From the NCBI RefSeq assembly GCF_030272615.1, contig NC_081412.1:669686852-669750851 (forward strand): DNA of 64,000 nucleotides, written 5' to 3'. The translations under genes and the position numbers were made by a program. Source of the stretch: Cryptomeria japonica. Taxonomy: Eukaryota; Streptophyta; Pinopsida; Cupressales; Cupressaceae. Below the pieces are notes generated by a model. It was not told the DNA's origin and did no database searches. It was given only the letters and a program-made list of their open reading frames with translations. Each line of letters opens with the position of its first letter. Within the stretch, counting starts at the first letter, position 1. Of this stretch, positions 23,518 through 37,223 are shown piece by piece.

Positions 23518-24450
23518 TTTATGTCATTATAATATGTTTTGTAATGTTTCTGGTTGTCATAACAATTAGGGAGGTATTAGTTAGGTTTTTGATAGTTTTT
23601 AGTTTATACTGATGAAAGGTTGTGTCCTTTCATTTGTGTCTTTTGACTCACATGTGTATAAGGAGTCATTTTTTATGTAGATAGAGAATAATTTTTTCAC
23701 ATTGTTTACTGGGATTGCTAGTATTGTGTTAAGGCAAGTCTATACGAATGAAAAGTTATATTTTGTGCAAGCAAGAACATCATGAAGTACCTGTGGGTTT
23801 GCAGTTTTTGTACATATTTTTATTCCAAAACTAATATATAAGATTCACAGTTTTATCTTTAGATCATTTTGTGTTACATTGTGTTGATGAATCAAGTCCT
23901 TTGGGTAAAACTAATTTAGATTTGTTGTAGTGTGCCATCACATGCTATTGTATAGGAAACAAAATTTTTTTTTGTTTTTCTTGCAATACATAATGAAACC
24001 ATTGCCATGATAGTCTTACATATTGTGAGTTTTTCAAACTGTCTCCAAAGTTGATTAAAATATTTGTCCACTAAGTAATACATTAATTGTCATATAAGGC
24101 ACTGGTCTATTGTTAGTATTTGTGAGTAATTCTGGTGTGCATAAGGTCCCCATCAGGGAAACATACTTCTTATTTCTATCAATATTTTTCTTTCATAATT
24201 ACTTAAAGTTCTAGCAACATTCTCTTACAAATATTCAATTATAATCAAATAAACTTTGTTTTTAATATTTAAGCAATCAAAAGCACACAATATAGAAAAG
24301 TTGTAGGTCAATTTGCCAAGCTTGTAAACAACTTATACATTAAGTTTAAATTCATTATAAAGAAGTCTCTTTGTGCTTTGGAGTTTAAGGTATACCCACC
24401 TAGGTCTAGTGGAGCCTGAAGTGCAGAGGAATTTCATCTTTGACCATTCT
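23518..24450. other. AT-rich stretch without visible genes
   Basis: No ORF with recognisable similarity, no LTR ends and no tandem repeat were seen. It may hold the missing 3' LTR of the minus-strand Tat element, but no match to the 41129 end was found by eye. Confidence 0.4.
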
Positions 24451-24739
24451 CATTCATTGGCCAGGATTGATTTGATCAGTGAGGAATTTGGCAAGTTCTT
24501 TTTGATTTCCAATCTATGGTTTTAGGAACCAAGACACTCATTTTCTTTGTAAGAGTTTCTTTAAGATATCAGTTCTTTCGGTGTCCTTGGAGTGAGATGG
24601 TAGGTCACAGAGCGAGGTTGCATTTTTTTGAGCAAATGAGATTGTATCAAAGGCCTTCCAACACTTGTGGCATTGTGAGTTTTCAATATTTTTTATCATT
24701 TTTTTGTTTTTTTTCAAAAAATTTCATTGATGTCTAGTA

Positions 24740-24960
24740 GTGTCAATTTTTTCCAATTCGCAATTGCATATCAATTTATTTGCAATTGTTAATTAAAATT
24801 TGCATTTGATTTAAATGGTTTGCAATTGACATTTATCCTACAATTGAAATTATTGATTCACACTTGATAATATTAATTCACACTTGCAAATTTTTATTCA
24901 CACTTACCTTAATTAGTTTGCAATTGAAGATATAAATTCATAATTAATAATAATAGGATT
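24740..24960. repeat. CAATTGC-type word cluster in an AT-rich segment
   Basis: The words CAATTG, GCAATT and TTCACACTTG recur many times. A similar cluster of GCAATTNCGAA words lies at 39290-39440 and 39880-40020. If the splice proposal for the mobile-domain ORF is right, this lies in its intron. Confidence 0.45.
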
Positions 24961-25017
24961 TATTGGTGCATTTTGATGATGTGAATGATGTAAGTAATTG
25001 ATTTTTTTGTTTTCCAA

Positions 25018-27023
25018 ATGCAGGAGCATTATCCAATATTGGTTGCGAGATATACAAGGTCAAATGGTCTTGGTCGACGTCATGAGTTGGATGCAGAGGA
25101 TTCTACTTTGTTGCGGCAGGTTGGATTGTATCATATAGCACACTTTCCTAAGGTGACAACCAATAGGGCCATGATTACTGCTTTGATTGAGCGGTGGCAT
25201 TCAGAGACTTGCTCATTTCATCTTCCGACAGGTGAGGTGCCCATCACACTTGAAGATGCATGGCGTATTTTACACATTCTGATATCTGGTGCACAAGTTA
25301 CTTTTGATCATCGTGATGGTGTATCTACTTTATGTACACTATTTGAGTGTTTAGAGGAGGATCTCCATATTCGTGGTCATTATGAGATTCATTGGGATGA
25401 TTTTAATTATGATTATCTCACCATTGTTCTTGCTTGCATTGTTGCTGGATTATTGAACCCTGATAGATGTACCCATGGTTTCCCTGTTGGATGGGGATGA
25501 GTCATGCATGATATGATTATTGATAGATGAGTGTTTGCTTGGGGTCCCTATCTTTTTTGCCACTTTATATCATCAAATGAATGGGATTATTTATTTCTGG
25601 CAGAAATCAGTTGGATGTGGCATTAATTTGCTCCACATATGGGCTTGGGAGGACATAACTATATTTCATCATGTTTTACATGTTGATTTAGAGCTAGGGC
25701 AACTATATGCTTATAGGTACACTATTGGTGTGAGACATAGGGCGTTGGGTAACATTTTGTATTGGCATCATCAGATTGATGTCTTACAATATTTCTCATG
25801 GAGACCTTATCTCACTTGCCCCGGTTGGGTTGATGATGCCCAACATCTTTCTTTTTGTCGACAACAAAGATACCATATTGCTTGAGATGTTGGTGGTCAC
25901 AGGGTTATTGATATGCATCTTCCTAGTCATGTACTCTGATAGTTTGGGGAGATATAGGGTATTCCAGATGAGAACTTATTTTGCTCATACTACTTATGAG
26001 ATTGGTGATTGGGGTGCATGTGTGCAACCTCATGTTGTCATTGCTGAGTTTGATACCCTTGCTCCTTTTTAGTAGGGTTGGAAAGTTGGTTTTGCAGATC
26101 TAGGGACCACATCATAGTATAGTGTATGGTGGATACATCATAGGCCCATACCTTTGACAGATTTGATGGTCTCGATTACCTCTCAATAGATTAAAAATAG
26201 CAGTGATTCCAGGGGGATAGGGAGAGGTAGAGATGGAGGAGGGAGAGATGGAGGTAGAGAAGTATGGGACATGCTCTATATAGATCTTATAGTAGAAAAT
26301 GCAGAGTAGATGGGGAGTGGAGGGATGGATGAGGATGTCGGTGGAGAGGGGGATGTAGATATCAGTGGAGAGACTGCTTCTTTGAGCAGTTGTGATGGGA
26401 AGAAGAGTGAGGGTGATGAGTCAGTATTAGGATCATCGAGAAACAATGGGGATGAGGGTGGGGATAGTGGACATGATGTTGATATTCCCGAGGTCATTGA
26501 GAGAGGAGGTGTGGAGGGTGGTGATGAGGAGGGGTTGAAAGATTGGGTTAGGAGTCTAGAGGACTTGGTGGCTACCTTGTGGCAGTGACAGATGGAGGAT
26601 AGGGATTTGTTTCGGCAAGAAATAGTGGATCTTACCATGGAGAGAGATCAAATAGCCACTAAGAGGGATCAGAAAGTTGCAGAGAGAGATCAGATGGATG
26701 CTAAGAGAGATCGGCTACAGAGGGAGAGAGATGGTGTGGTGAGGTGGATGCAGTTGGTTCAGACTGGTTATAACAAGCATTTTGCTCCAAGCACTAATAC
26801 ACATAGACAGTCTAATAGAATTTACTACGCTATGCAAGAGGCCTTGTATTATAGACAACTCTATGATGGTGTTGTTCTTGAGGCACAAAGAGATCCTATT
26901 TTTAGTGAGTATAGAGGTCGTTCTGGTTCTAGTAGGTCTATTTCTCGATGGACTAGTAGTGGTGATGTTATGGGTCCACCTCGGACATTGTCAAGACATC
27001 TTGGGGGAGGATTTGGTAGATAG
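25018..27023 (+). pseudogene. plant mobile domain (MAIN-like) protein, broken
   Basis: The protein resembles the plant mobile domain family (MAIN/MAIL-like, also carried by transposable elements). Visible hallmarks are: ALIERWHSETCSFHLPTGEVPITLEDAW (from 25172), a central LLHIWAWE (about 25635), and a later motif where two adjacent stops (TGA TAG at about 25935) stand where the family has Arg-Gln. An acidic, Gly-rich linker with a Ser cluster (26310-26500) and a charged heptad-like segment rich in ERDQ (26640-26750) follow, ending in an Arg/Ser/Gly tail at TAG 27021. The frame changes twice, near 25500 and near 25985, with stops near 26072, 26308 and 26587. A TTTTCCAAATGCAG acceptor-like site ends at 25022, and a GTGAGT donor-like site lies near 24675, so an upstream exon in 24520-24674 is possible. 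It lies antisense to the Tat-like element at 29680-37865. Confidence 0.7.
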
Positions 27024-29679
27024 AATCCACCTGGAGATAGAGGAAACATTGGTTGAGATGTTATATTATTGATGATGTATCATAGATACAATGTATTTTG
27101 ACACATTTTGATGATATATATGATATGCATTTTTGGCGATGAGTTATTTGATGAAGCATGTTATGGTCTAATGTTTTTGTTTTTACATTATGCTTACTTG
27201 ATAATGCATCTAATGTGAATGTCATATTATACAGTGATATGATGTACCTTTATTTTTCAATGTATGAATCTAGATGTGATGATTAATGAAATGCTTGTAA
27301 TAATGCAATGGACTTATGCAACATTATGTAAAATGCAATGTGAATTTTTTGCTCTGTCAAAATAGGTGTTAAAAATCATGATATGAAATGGTAAATCAAC
27401 TGAACCAACCTTTATTTACTCCAAAAGTAGATATGATACAAATGATTTGATTGATATAATTTTGATGAGAAAATCTTCATTTCTTTATTTGTAGTGCAAT
27501 ACATTATCATCATTGAGCCTTATAATGTAACAATGGAGCTTATTACACCAGGGTATGAGGAATCAAGATGTATAGATATCTCATTGCAAGAAACAAACAA
27601 GTAGCAGACAAGGAATGAACCCTCCATTCTATGAATTACGCTAGGGGTCAAGGTATGTGTGGCATTCACAAGCTGAATGCTCCTATCACAGACACCCACT
27701 AGAGCAATTGCCCTAGAACTTCATTGGTTCAAACCACAAACAACAAAGAAAGAAAAGGATCATGCCTATCACGACTCCTCTAGTCACCTTTTTTTGGACA
27801 TCCTTGAGTAGCTAAAAGCAATGATCTTTGCCAATTTGACAAAAAAGAGTCAACCAAAATAGTCAAAACTCAATAGTTGGATTGACTATGCCTTTGCTTT
27901 GATATGTTTGATGTGATTTTGATAATTTCTAATTTCAGAAGTTTTGGACCCCATTTAAGACTGATCTATCTAGTTTCAAGTGTATCCATTCTGTTTAAGG
28001 CAAGATGTTGATCACATTGACAGTTTGATAGTGATTCAATAGATTAGACATTTGATCAGCGTGATTGCAGATGTTTTGACAAGATAGTTGTATCCTTTAC
28101 TTAACTTCGTGTGAAGTGTTTGCTGGATATTTGCTAGGGTGTTTGCTTCTTGCGAGATACTTTATTGCAAGTTTTTAAGTGACTTTTCAATGTTTTTGAT
28201 ATTTGATGGTTTTGATTGATTTTTTCAAGACATTTTCCATTTTTTAGGATTTTTTCAAGACATTTTCTGATTTTTAGGATTTTTTCAGGATCATTTTCCA
28301 ATTTTTAGACTTTTTTATGACTTTTTTATGATTTTTAGAATTTTTTCAGGATCATTTGATGATTTTTAGACTTTATTCAGGATCATTTTATGATTTTTAG
28401 AGGTTTTTCAGGTGTTTATCTAATTTTTAGGATTTTTTCAGGATCATTATCCGATTTTAGACTTTTTATGGTTTTTAGAATTTTTTCAAGATATTTTATT
28501 ATTTTTAGACTTTTTTTAGTTATGCCCCTAGGTATACAAACCTATATGATATGATAGTCTTCAAAATGTGTATGGGGACAATGAAATTGGACATGATCTA
28601 TAATAATGCAGTATGTAAGATAAAGATGCTATTCCTCTTCGAACAAGGATGATTGTGTGTTTTCTTCATTCTGAAATGCATTGATTGAATTGAAGGTGTG
28701 AAACATTTCAAAGATGGGAATTCAATCTCTTTTCAAAAGACTTTAGACCATCCAACCTAACACACTAGGTGATCAAGATTTATGAATGGAGGTGTGGAAA
28801 AATTCTCCATCAATTCTTGAAACTTTGATTTCCTTTTTCCCATGTGTGTGCAATTGAATTCATTCTTGACTCTTATAACCATTGCAGACCCTTGGAATCC
28901 TTTGTGGTTAGCTACGTGAGTTATTCTAACTTCAAAAGCATCTTGGATAGAGCCTCGCTGCTAGCAAGATTTTAGGGCTCCAATGAGGTTATGCACTATA
29001 ATCTCTTAAATATTGCTTCATTACCAGAACACGTCCATAGCCCTAATGGAGTTACTTGCATGTTCCCATAGTCAAGATTTTATTGTCACACTTGTATGCG
29101 TGATATTTCAATAATATATCATTTTTTATTTTGCCTTGAGATGGATATTGGCATAGTATTTTTCTTTTCTTTTCTTTATTTTCTTGCCTTGAATTGTAAG
29201 TAATGAAACCTACCTGGGTATGACAATTTTGTGGCATTGAAGTAGAATTTATTGATTTTTCACTAGCCACATGACCAACTAGGTATCTGTAATGACTTAG
29301 AGAATTGATTAATGTGTGAGATATAGCAATTGAGAGATTTTGGGTAAGCAAGGTTGAATAGCGAAACCTTTACACAATCATAGATAAAGCTTAATGACAA
29401 GGAGATGTTAAGGATGAATGACTAAAGGCATCCTAAAAACTTTATGAGCAAGTATCTAAGAAATGAGACAACCTTTGTTCCTTTAGTACAGACAGGTGAA
29501 TAATTTAGACAATCATCCTTTGTTTATGGATGCAATTATATGAGAAAAAAATGATGATATGCAGCTATATGTTGTGCAATGGTGATATGCAAGAAACTAT
29601 GGTGTACTCAAAAATGAAGATATGCAATGCAGTAAAGAAATATGCAAATGCAATATTAATAATTGAAATAATCCCACCC
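27024..29679. other. non-coding stretch between mobile-domain ORF and Tat pol
   Basis: There are no coding regions. It contains the T-rich tandem array at 28217-28521. On the minus strand it directly follows the end of the Tat pol, so it is probably the long 3' UTR of that element. Confidence 0.5.
28217..28521. repeat. degenerate tandem array, about 31-nt T-rich unit
   Basis: About ten imperfect units of the form GATTTTTTCAGGATCATTTT followed by CNATTTTTAG. Variation between units is by substitutions and small length changes (ACTTTTTTATG variants). No ORF is kept through it. Confidence 0.8.
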
Positions 29680-32600
29680 TTAGATGTAATATCTTTTTAG
29701 GTGCATATTGTTAATGGGACTAGGGAGTAGATCTCACTCCATTGTTTGCAAATGATAAGTGTCATTTCCGATTACTTTAGTTATGGTAAAAGGACCTAAC
29801 TAGTTAGGCTCAAATTTTCTTGGTTTTTTGTGTTCAACAAGGTTCTTTCAATTTTTTTGAAGAACGATGTCTCCTATTTCGAAGAAATGTGGGTTTACTC
29901 TTTTGTTGTAGCTTCTTCTCATTATGTTTTCATATCCTTGTAAATGATTAAAAACACTTTGTCTTTTCCCATCTAGGAATTCTAGTTCTTGCAAACATGC
30001 TACTCTGTAGTCTTCTTCTGAGATAATATTTTTTCCAAGAAACCTTTAGCGATGATAATTCTACCTCGATAGGCAGAATAGCCTCTAAACCATAAACCAA
30101 AGAGTATGGTGTGGTACCAGTGGCTATGCAGACACTAGTTCGATAGGCCTAGAGAGTCAAATTTATTTGGAGATGCCAATCTCGTCTAGTGTCATTGACA
30201 ACTTTCTTTAAAAAATTTCAGAATATTCTTGTTTGTTAGCTTAGCCTGACCATTGCTTTAAGGATAGTAGGGTGTTGCATTTTTTTTTTGGATGTGAAAT
30301 TATTCACAAAGCTCACTCACTTCTTGATTTTTGAAGGGTCATCTATTATCAGTTACAATGCACATGGGCACTCCATATATGCAAATGATATAATTCAAAA
30401 TGAATTTAGCTATTTGCTTTCCTATTGTGAAGCTCACCAAGATTTCTTCAATCCATTTTGTGAAGTATTTTGTAGCTGTGAGGATAAACTTATGTTTGTT
30501 GGAGGAGGTAGGGTTTATTTTCCCTACAAGATCTAATCCCCACCATGAAAATGGCCATAGTTGTAAGTGTCCTTTTCCATTGTAGGTCAATAATAACCTA
30601 TTCATAATAGTGTTTTTGCTAGAGTAGGTCTAGAAGAATGTACCCCACATGCCATCATGCACTTCTTTCAGGGTGATTTGTGCCTCCTCAACATTAAGAC
30701 ATTTGAGTAAGGTGTCATCTAAACTTTTTTTGTACAAAGTGTCAGCAATGATTGAATATTTTGATGATTCTCAGATGAGTGCCGTCCTTTTATTTCATGA
30801 AAGATTAGTAGGTATATATTGATCATGAAGGTATGCATACATATCTCTATACCTTGGGGACTCATGTCCTATTATCATACATACATATTCAGTGGATGGT
30901 ATTTCATAAGATGACACAATGAGTTGTTCCACTTGAAATTTAAAGTGAGTCCCATCATTTGGCATATCCAAGAGAGAGCCTACTGTTGGCATTGCATCAA
31001 CTACCTTATTTTGCACCCTTGGTATCTGTTCAAATGTTACATTAGTGAAGTGTTGCTTGCATTCTTCCACCTTGATTGTTTATAGGGTGTTAGCTTATCA
31101 TATTTTATATTGTAATCATCACTGACTTGATTGATAATAAGTTGTGTCTCCAAAGACTTATAGGTCCATGATCTTCCATTATAGTGCAGTGTAGAGTTCT
31201 ACCACAAGGGCTTCATATTCAGCAATGTTATTGGTGCAAGGGAAGCTGATCCTGAATGATTTGGGAATTGAATCTCCTTGAGGAGTTATGAACATATTTC
31301 CTTCTCCTGCTCCATGATTTGTGTGAGACCCATCAAATAATAGTTTCCAGTTTGTTTGTGCTGATAGAGTAAATATTGATTCATATAGAAAATCTACCAC
31401 CATTGGATGGTTGTCTTTTAGGGGTGCTTCTCCAAGTTGATCTACTATGATTTGTCCCTTAATGGATTTTCTATCAAAATATTCAATGTTGAATTCATTG
31501 AGTATCATGAACCACTTGGAAAGCCTTCTTGTTAATGCTGCTCTATTCATTAGGTACTTGAGTGGATCAAAGTATGCAATGAGCTGGACTTATGACTCAA
31601 CATATAGTGTCTCAGTTTTTGTGATGCAAAAACTACTACGAGACATTCTCTTTCTATTGTTTTTTAATTGAGTTCATATCCAATGAGTGTTCTATTGATG
31701 TAGTAGATAACTCTCTCTTTCCCTTTCTCATCATGTTGTGCTAGGAGAGGACCTAAGGAGGAATTTGTTGCAGCTATATACAAGAGTAATGGTTTCCCGT
31801 GCATAGATGGAACCAAGACTGGTGTGGAAAAAAGATATTCTTTTAGTGTCTCGAATGCCTCCTAGTATTGTTGTGTCCACTTGAATGTGACACCTTTCTT
31901 CAAAAGATGTTGGAATGGCTGGCACTTTTCTCCCAATTAGGCAATGAAATGCCTTATGGATTGTAATCTTCCTTACAGACTTCTGAGTTGCTTGAAGGTA
32001 GTGGGTGATGGCATGTCTAGAATGGCTTTCAATTTCTATGGATCTATCTCAATGTCATGGTTGGATACAATGAACCCTAAGAGTTTCCCGAATGTTACCC
32101 TGAAGACACATTTTTTTGGATTGAGTCTTATATTGTATTGCTCAAGTCTATCAAATATTTTAGCCAATATGTCTAGATGACTATCCCTTGTGTTTGATTT
32201 TACTAGAAAATCGTCTACATAGTCCTCCATGATTGTGTGCATCATGTCATGGAATAAGGTGGTCATTGCCCTTTGATAAGTGGTGCTTGCATTTTTAAGG
32301 CCAAAAGGTATCACATTCTAGAAATATGTTCCCCATGGACAATTATTTGTTTTAGGTTTGTCTTCTAGTGCAATTTTGATTTGATTATAACCAAAAAAAC
32401 CATCCATGAGTGATAACATTTCATTTCTAGTTGTAAAGTCCACTATTATGTCTATGTTCAGTAGTGGAAAATCATCCTTTGGGCAAGCCTTGTTCAGATC
32501 TTGATACCTCCATTATGCTTGGATATTGGGACTAGATTTGAAATCCATTCAGCATAGTCTATGGGCCTAATGAAACCCACTTCTAACGATTTTTGTAGCT

Positions 32601-35600
32601 CAATTTTGACTAACAGAGCTATGTGAGGGTATATCTTCTTGAGCTTTTGCTTATATGGTTTTACTCCTAGAAGTAATGGCAAATGATTTAAGACAAATTC
32701 AAGGTCTAATCTAGGCATATATGCATAACACCATGCAAAATCTATTAGTCTTTGCTTAAATAATTAGATAAACTTTTCTTTTTCTATTAGATTCAGGGAC
32801 TTTTCTAGGTGTATGTTACGAACTTTCTCAGCATCACCGATGTTGGTTTCCTAAGTTTCTTATATGAATAATGTTGATTGTTCTTTATCAATAGGAAGAG
32901 CATCCATTCTATTATGAGAAATGTGTTCTACTTCATTATTATTGTCTTGATTAGGAGAGGAGATTGCTTCTTTGAAATATGCAATTTTATCTAGATCTAT
33001 TGCAAAGCCATCTTTGTGATCATCATAAGGGAGTCCATCCCTTGCACCCAAGAATTTAGCTATGGCTTCATCATTTTGGAACCAGTCTAATTGTGGCTTT
33101 TCTTTTTGTCCCTAGTTAATAAAATATGGATGTATAAGGGGTAGGTCATTGTTCCCTTCTATTGTAGAAGATCCTGATAGCATGCATACTTGGTTCTTAA
33201 AAATGACCTGATATGTCCTCATCATAAATTGGTTGTGAGATATCATCATCATCATATGGGAATTCATAGTCATGAGAATCCATGACACTTTCTATGTATG
33301 TTTCACTTTTTGAGACCATCTCACTCATCTCCTCTTGTTCTTGTAATTGAGTTTTTTGCAGATTAGTGGACCTTCTTTGTATTGTGGATACCCTTCTTAA
33401 TCTTAGTATTAGTAGTTGGAGTCTTTCTTCATCTGACTCAAATGAAGGACCTGGAGTTTTTTCCCTTGGAAATAATATTGATACCAATCAAGGATTTGGC
33501 TCATTTGCTGGTGTTAAGCATGTATCTACCACCGTATTCTCTTGTGTAGATGTTTCAGGTACTATACTGCTAGATGATTCTATGCTAGTTTCATGTAGAA
33601 GTTGCCTCATGTCTTCACCATCTGATTTCATAGTAGGAGATGTTTGTGCTCTTCTTCTTTTCTAAGATGAAGAGGGAAATACTCTTGTTGATGACTGATT
33701 CTGCGGTATGTATTCTGAGGGTAACCTAGGCTTGTTCAATATATCTAGTGTACATTGCCTTGCCTTTGTTATCGTTGGCATATGATTATATCCTAACCCT
33801 TCATTCTTTGGGTTTTCATGCCATAAAATAGGTTCTAATCATCCTTTCTTTTGTAGTCCCAATCTTGTGGTACCACTGTACCTGTGTTTTTTAAGAATCT
33901 TGAAGCCTTTACCATATTGATTTAGAGGTAACCTGGGTATGGTCATGTCATCTTCTTCTCTATATATCCAGTGATTAACAACTTCATTTAGAGATTCTTC
34001 TTGTAAGTCTCCCCATCTCACAAAAGAGCATGAATTTGAGTACTTCACTATCTTTTTTCCTTTATCTTTCTTCATTACTATATTCTAAGGCTTCCCAAAA
34101 GATCTGGGAGAAAGAGATGAATGTTTTCCATTTGAGGTACTCGAAATGGAATATTCCTCACAAACAACTTCCTTAATTTGTAAAGAAGATGTGGTAGGTT
34201 TATTTTTCTTTATTTATGTGATTGATAATGATTCTATTTGTAAGTGAAGTGGAGCCTCCTGATTGTTTGGTACTTGATTATCTATGCTTGATTGTAAATA
34301 ATTGCAGTGTTGAAAAGGGTTTGGGTCACCATGGATGGTGAACTCAATGCCATTGTATGGGAACTTCACACATTGGTGAAATATTGATGGTACTTCTTGC
34401 ATGGTATATATCCATGCTTGGCCTAATAGCATATTGTACCCCAATTCTCTATCTAGGAATTGAAAGGTGATGTCTGTTGTAACTAGTCCCACTTGTACTG
34501 GCAAAGTCACCACACCCTTAGAAGGGTGTTCCTAATCATCATAAGCTTTGATATTGATTCTTTTGGTAGGATCAATATGATGTTTATAATATACTAAAGC
34601 TTTAATCAAATGCAGTGTGCATATGTTAAGGTCAACTCCACCATCTATAAGTACTCTTTGAACCTTCTTTCAGTGAACCAAAGCTTACAAGTGTAAGGGA
34701 TCATTATGCATGGGTTGGTCTGTAGGTACATCTTGTTCAATGAATGCAACCTTTGAAGCTACCAAGTTTCCCACCATGGATTGGAATGTGTTCTCATGAA
34801 TATCTCTAGCAACAACTGAATCTTGTAGTGCTTTGTCAAGGACTACCTTATGAGTCGGCCAGATGCGTAGTAGCTCAAAAAATGAAATTTGAGCTGGGGT
34901 TCATTTCAACTAATCCACCATATTATAATTATTGGTTGTTATAGGTGGATTTGATGGCACCCCTTGCAATGTGACCTTTGATCTTCTTGTAATGATTGCA
35001 TAGTCTCTATTTTGGGGATTTATTGTGATTGTAGCCATCATTTCTTCTCTTGCACTTAGTGAGTTTATGGCATAGTCAAATGTGACATTGGTATAATTTG
35101 CAGTGTTGTTTTGTACATTGGAACTAGAAGCCTTCCCTTTATTATTCTTAACAAAAGGATCCTTGAACATGGTATGATATGTGTTAGGTGCCTTATTGGT
35201 ATCCATAGTAATTTCACCTTGATCAATGAGATCTTGTATGAGGTTCTTTAATTTGTAGAAACTTGTTGTCTTGTGAGCTTTATTGCAGTGGTATTCACAA
35301 AAATCATTGTCATTCCAAAAAGATGGCTTAAATGGACCTGGTTCATATGGCCTAGCTTCTAGGAGACTTATTGCATTACTTTGTATCAAATTTTTGAGTG
35401 TTGATTCAATAGGTTCACTAAGGGGTGTAAAGTTTCTTCTGGGTGTGCCTACCCTTGGTGGTCTTGGATTGCTTGACTGTAGTGCATTGGTGTTGTTGGT
35501 CTAGGTTTGATTCTTACTCACAAAATCAGCTGGTACTTGTAGAGATACTTTGGCTTGAGCTCTATTTATAGCATGCGCATCAATAACTCCATCATTTGTG

Positions 35601-37101
35601 ACATTTTTGTTTCTAGGAAAAATTTTGGCCTTTCATTGTTTGTACTGGTGGTTGATCCACTATCCTTGTGGTGTTTTAGTATCCCTTGTTCTAATAGGAT
35701 TCTCTCACACTTGATGCCCTTCGCTGTGATTTCCTTAAAAGTGCATAAGCATTTCATTTGTAATGGATACTTAATTTGAAGCACCAATTTTTTTTTTTAA
35801 ATATCTACTTGCTCAACTTTAGGGATGTGACTAAGACATTTGCGATATAGGCCCCTCCATCTTTGCAAGAATGTAGTGAAGGTTTATCCTTCTTTTTTCT
35901 TTGTTGCACATAAATCCATTAAGGTAATTGGATTATCTATGTTGAATGCAAATTTTGATATGAATAACTCAGCCAGTTCTCCCCATGAAGCAATTTTGGG
36001 TGGAAGGTGTGAAAACTATTCCAATGATGTCCCTCCAAGACTTTTGGAAAATAGCCTCATTAAGTATGTATCTTCATGGGCTACTTCTATACATGCTGTA
36101 AAGAATTCCCTGACATGATCTCGAGGATCACCTTTACCTTTATACTTGTCAAACCTTAGAGTTTCAAAATGTGGGGGAAAAGGTGGCATGTACAAATTTC
36201 TATCGAAAGGATATGGATGGAGGTCCTCCATTATGTAGCTCTTCTTATCATTAACTGTTTGCATGTTGGCCATTTTCTTTTGAAAATTCTCCATTTGTTG
36301 AGTCAGGATCTTTGTTTGGGTCAATGGTGCATTGACTTGATAATTGTTTCTCACAAAAGGGATAGTGTTGGAGTATCTTGGAGCTTGCTGAAATGTAGAC
36401 TGACCATGTAATTGTACACCATTAATCCCACTAGGTGGTGTAAATTATTCAAATTGTGTATTGACATTTGGCTGAGAAGAGCTAGTTGTCCCTTGATTCA
36501 CATTCTGGATACTATAGGTGGAACCAACTGAAACTGATGGTTGAGTTATATTTTCCAAAGTAGTGTTTTGAGCCATTGTATCTTGCATTATTACGTTGGG
36601 CATTGTCGAGGATGTAATATTGGTACTTGCTGATGTCTTTGTTGACTGTGTTGAGGTTGTAGCTATATGGGTACTTTGAGATATACCCTATGTTGATGTA
36701 GAAAATGTTGCTTGAGTATGTGTAACAATAGGCATTTGAGGTAAATTTTGATTCAATGTCACTCTCGACGGCAATATTGTTGAAAATTCTACCCTTGGAG
36801 GTAACTTGGCCTCATTTTGGACTAAGAGAGCAAGATATCTATATCTATCATTGTTGATGAGAGCATTAAGAATCATAAGTGTTGTTGGATCTTGTTGGGC
36901 TGCCTCCAATACTTATTTTGTCAAATTATGTTGGATCTCATCAAGATAAGGCATCCTGTTTGTGTTTGTTGATAAGGTTGCATGTCTCTAACCCTATGTC
37001 TATTGTTATGTGGATAGATCCATATTCCATGTGGGGTTAACTAAAGGTTCAATGTTGGGATCCATCTGGTGTTTATCATTTTGGGCACGCGTTAATGGCA
37101 T
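29680..37101 (-). pseudogene. Tat-like gag-pol, decayed
   Basis: The gag begins near the ATG at 37101 (MPLTRAQNDK). It has a gag core at 36354-36016 (DHVREFFTACIEVAHEDTYLMR is recognisable there) and a CEYHCNKAHKTT knuckle-like motif near 35270. The protease reads VLIDGG near 34650, followed by QFLDRELGYNMLLGQAWI. A G-patch-like Gly-rich segment lies near 33920. RT starts at about 32718 and has an intact YVDD (32221-32210). The gypsy RNase H covers about 31990-31570. The archaeal-type RNase H covers about 31370-30950 (LFDGS, AEYEAL, VFGD). The integrase core covers about 30600-30330 (GLDLVG, VTDN), and the C-terminal domain runs to TAA 29682-29680. Frames change near 35500, 33100, 32500 and 31600, with many stops. 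It is not functional. Confidence 0.85.
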
Positions 37102-37223
37102 GAATGTTATTCCAAAGTGATCTTGATTCTCTAAGAGTCTCTAAAATGTGGATGCAATACTTGATTAAATGTAGCTAGGTAGGCTTCGAAGAATGTCTAA
37201 GACTAAAATGTAGATAATACAAT

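Noticed and set aside
26276-26638. Ser/Pro-rich minus-strand frame of 120 codons
   Set aside because: It is the mirror of the Gly/Asp-rich linker in the mobile-domain ORF on the + strand.
28217-28521. CRISPR-like regular repeat
   Set aside because: The units are contiguous and degenerate with no unique spacers, and the context is a plant retroelement.
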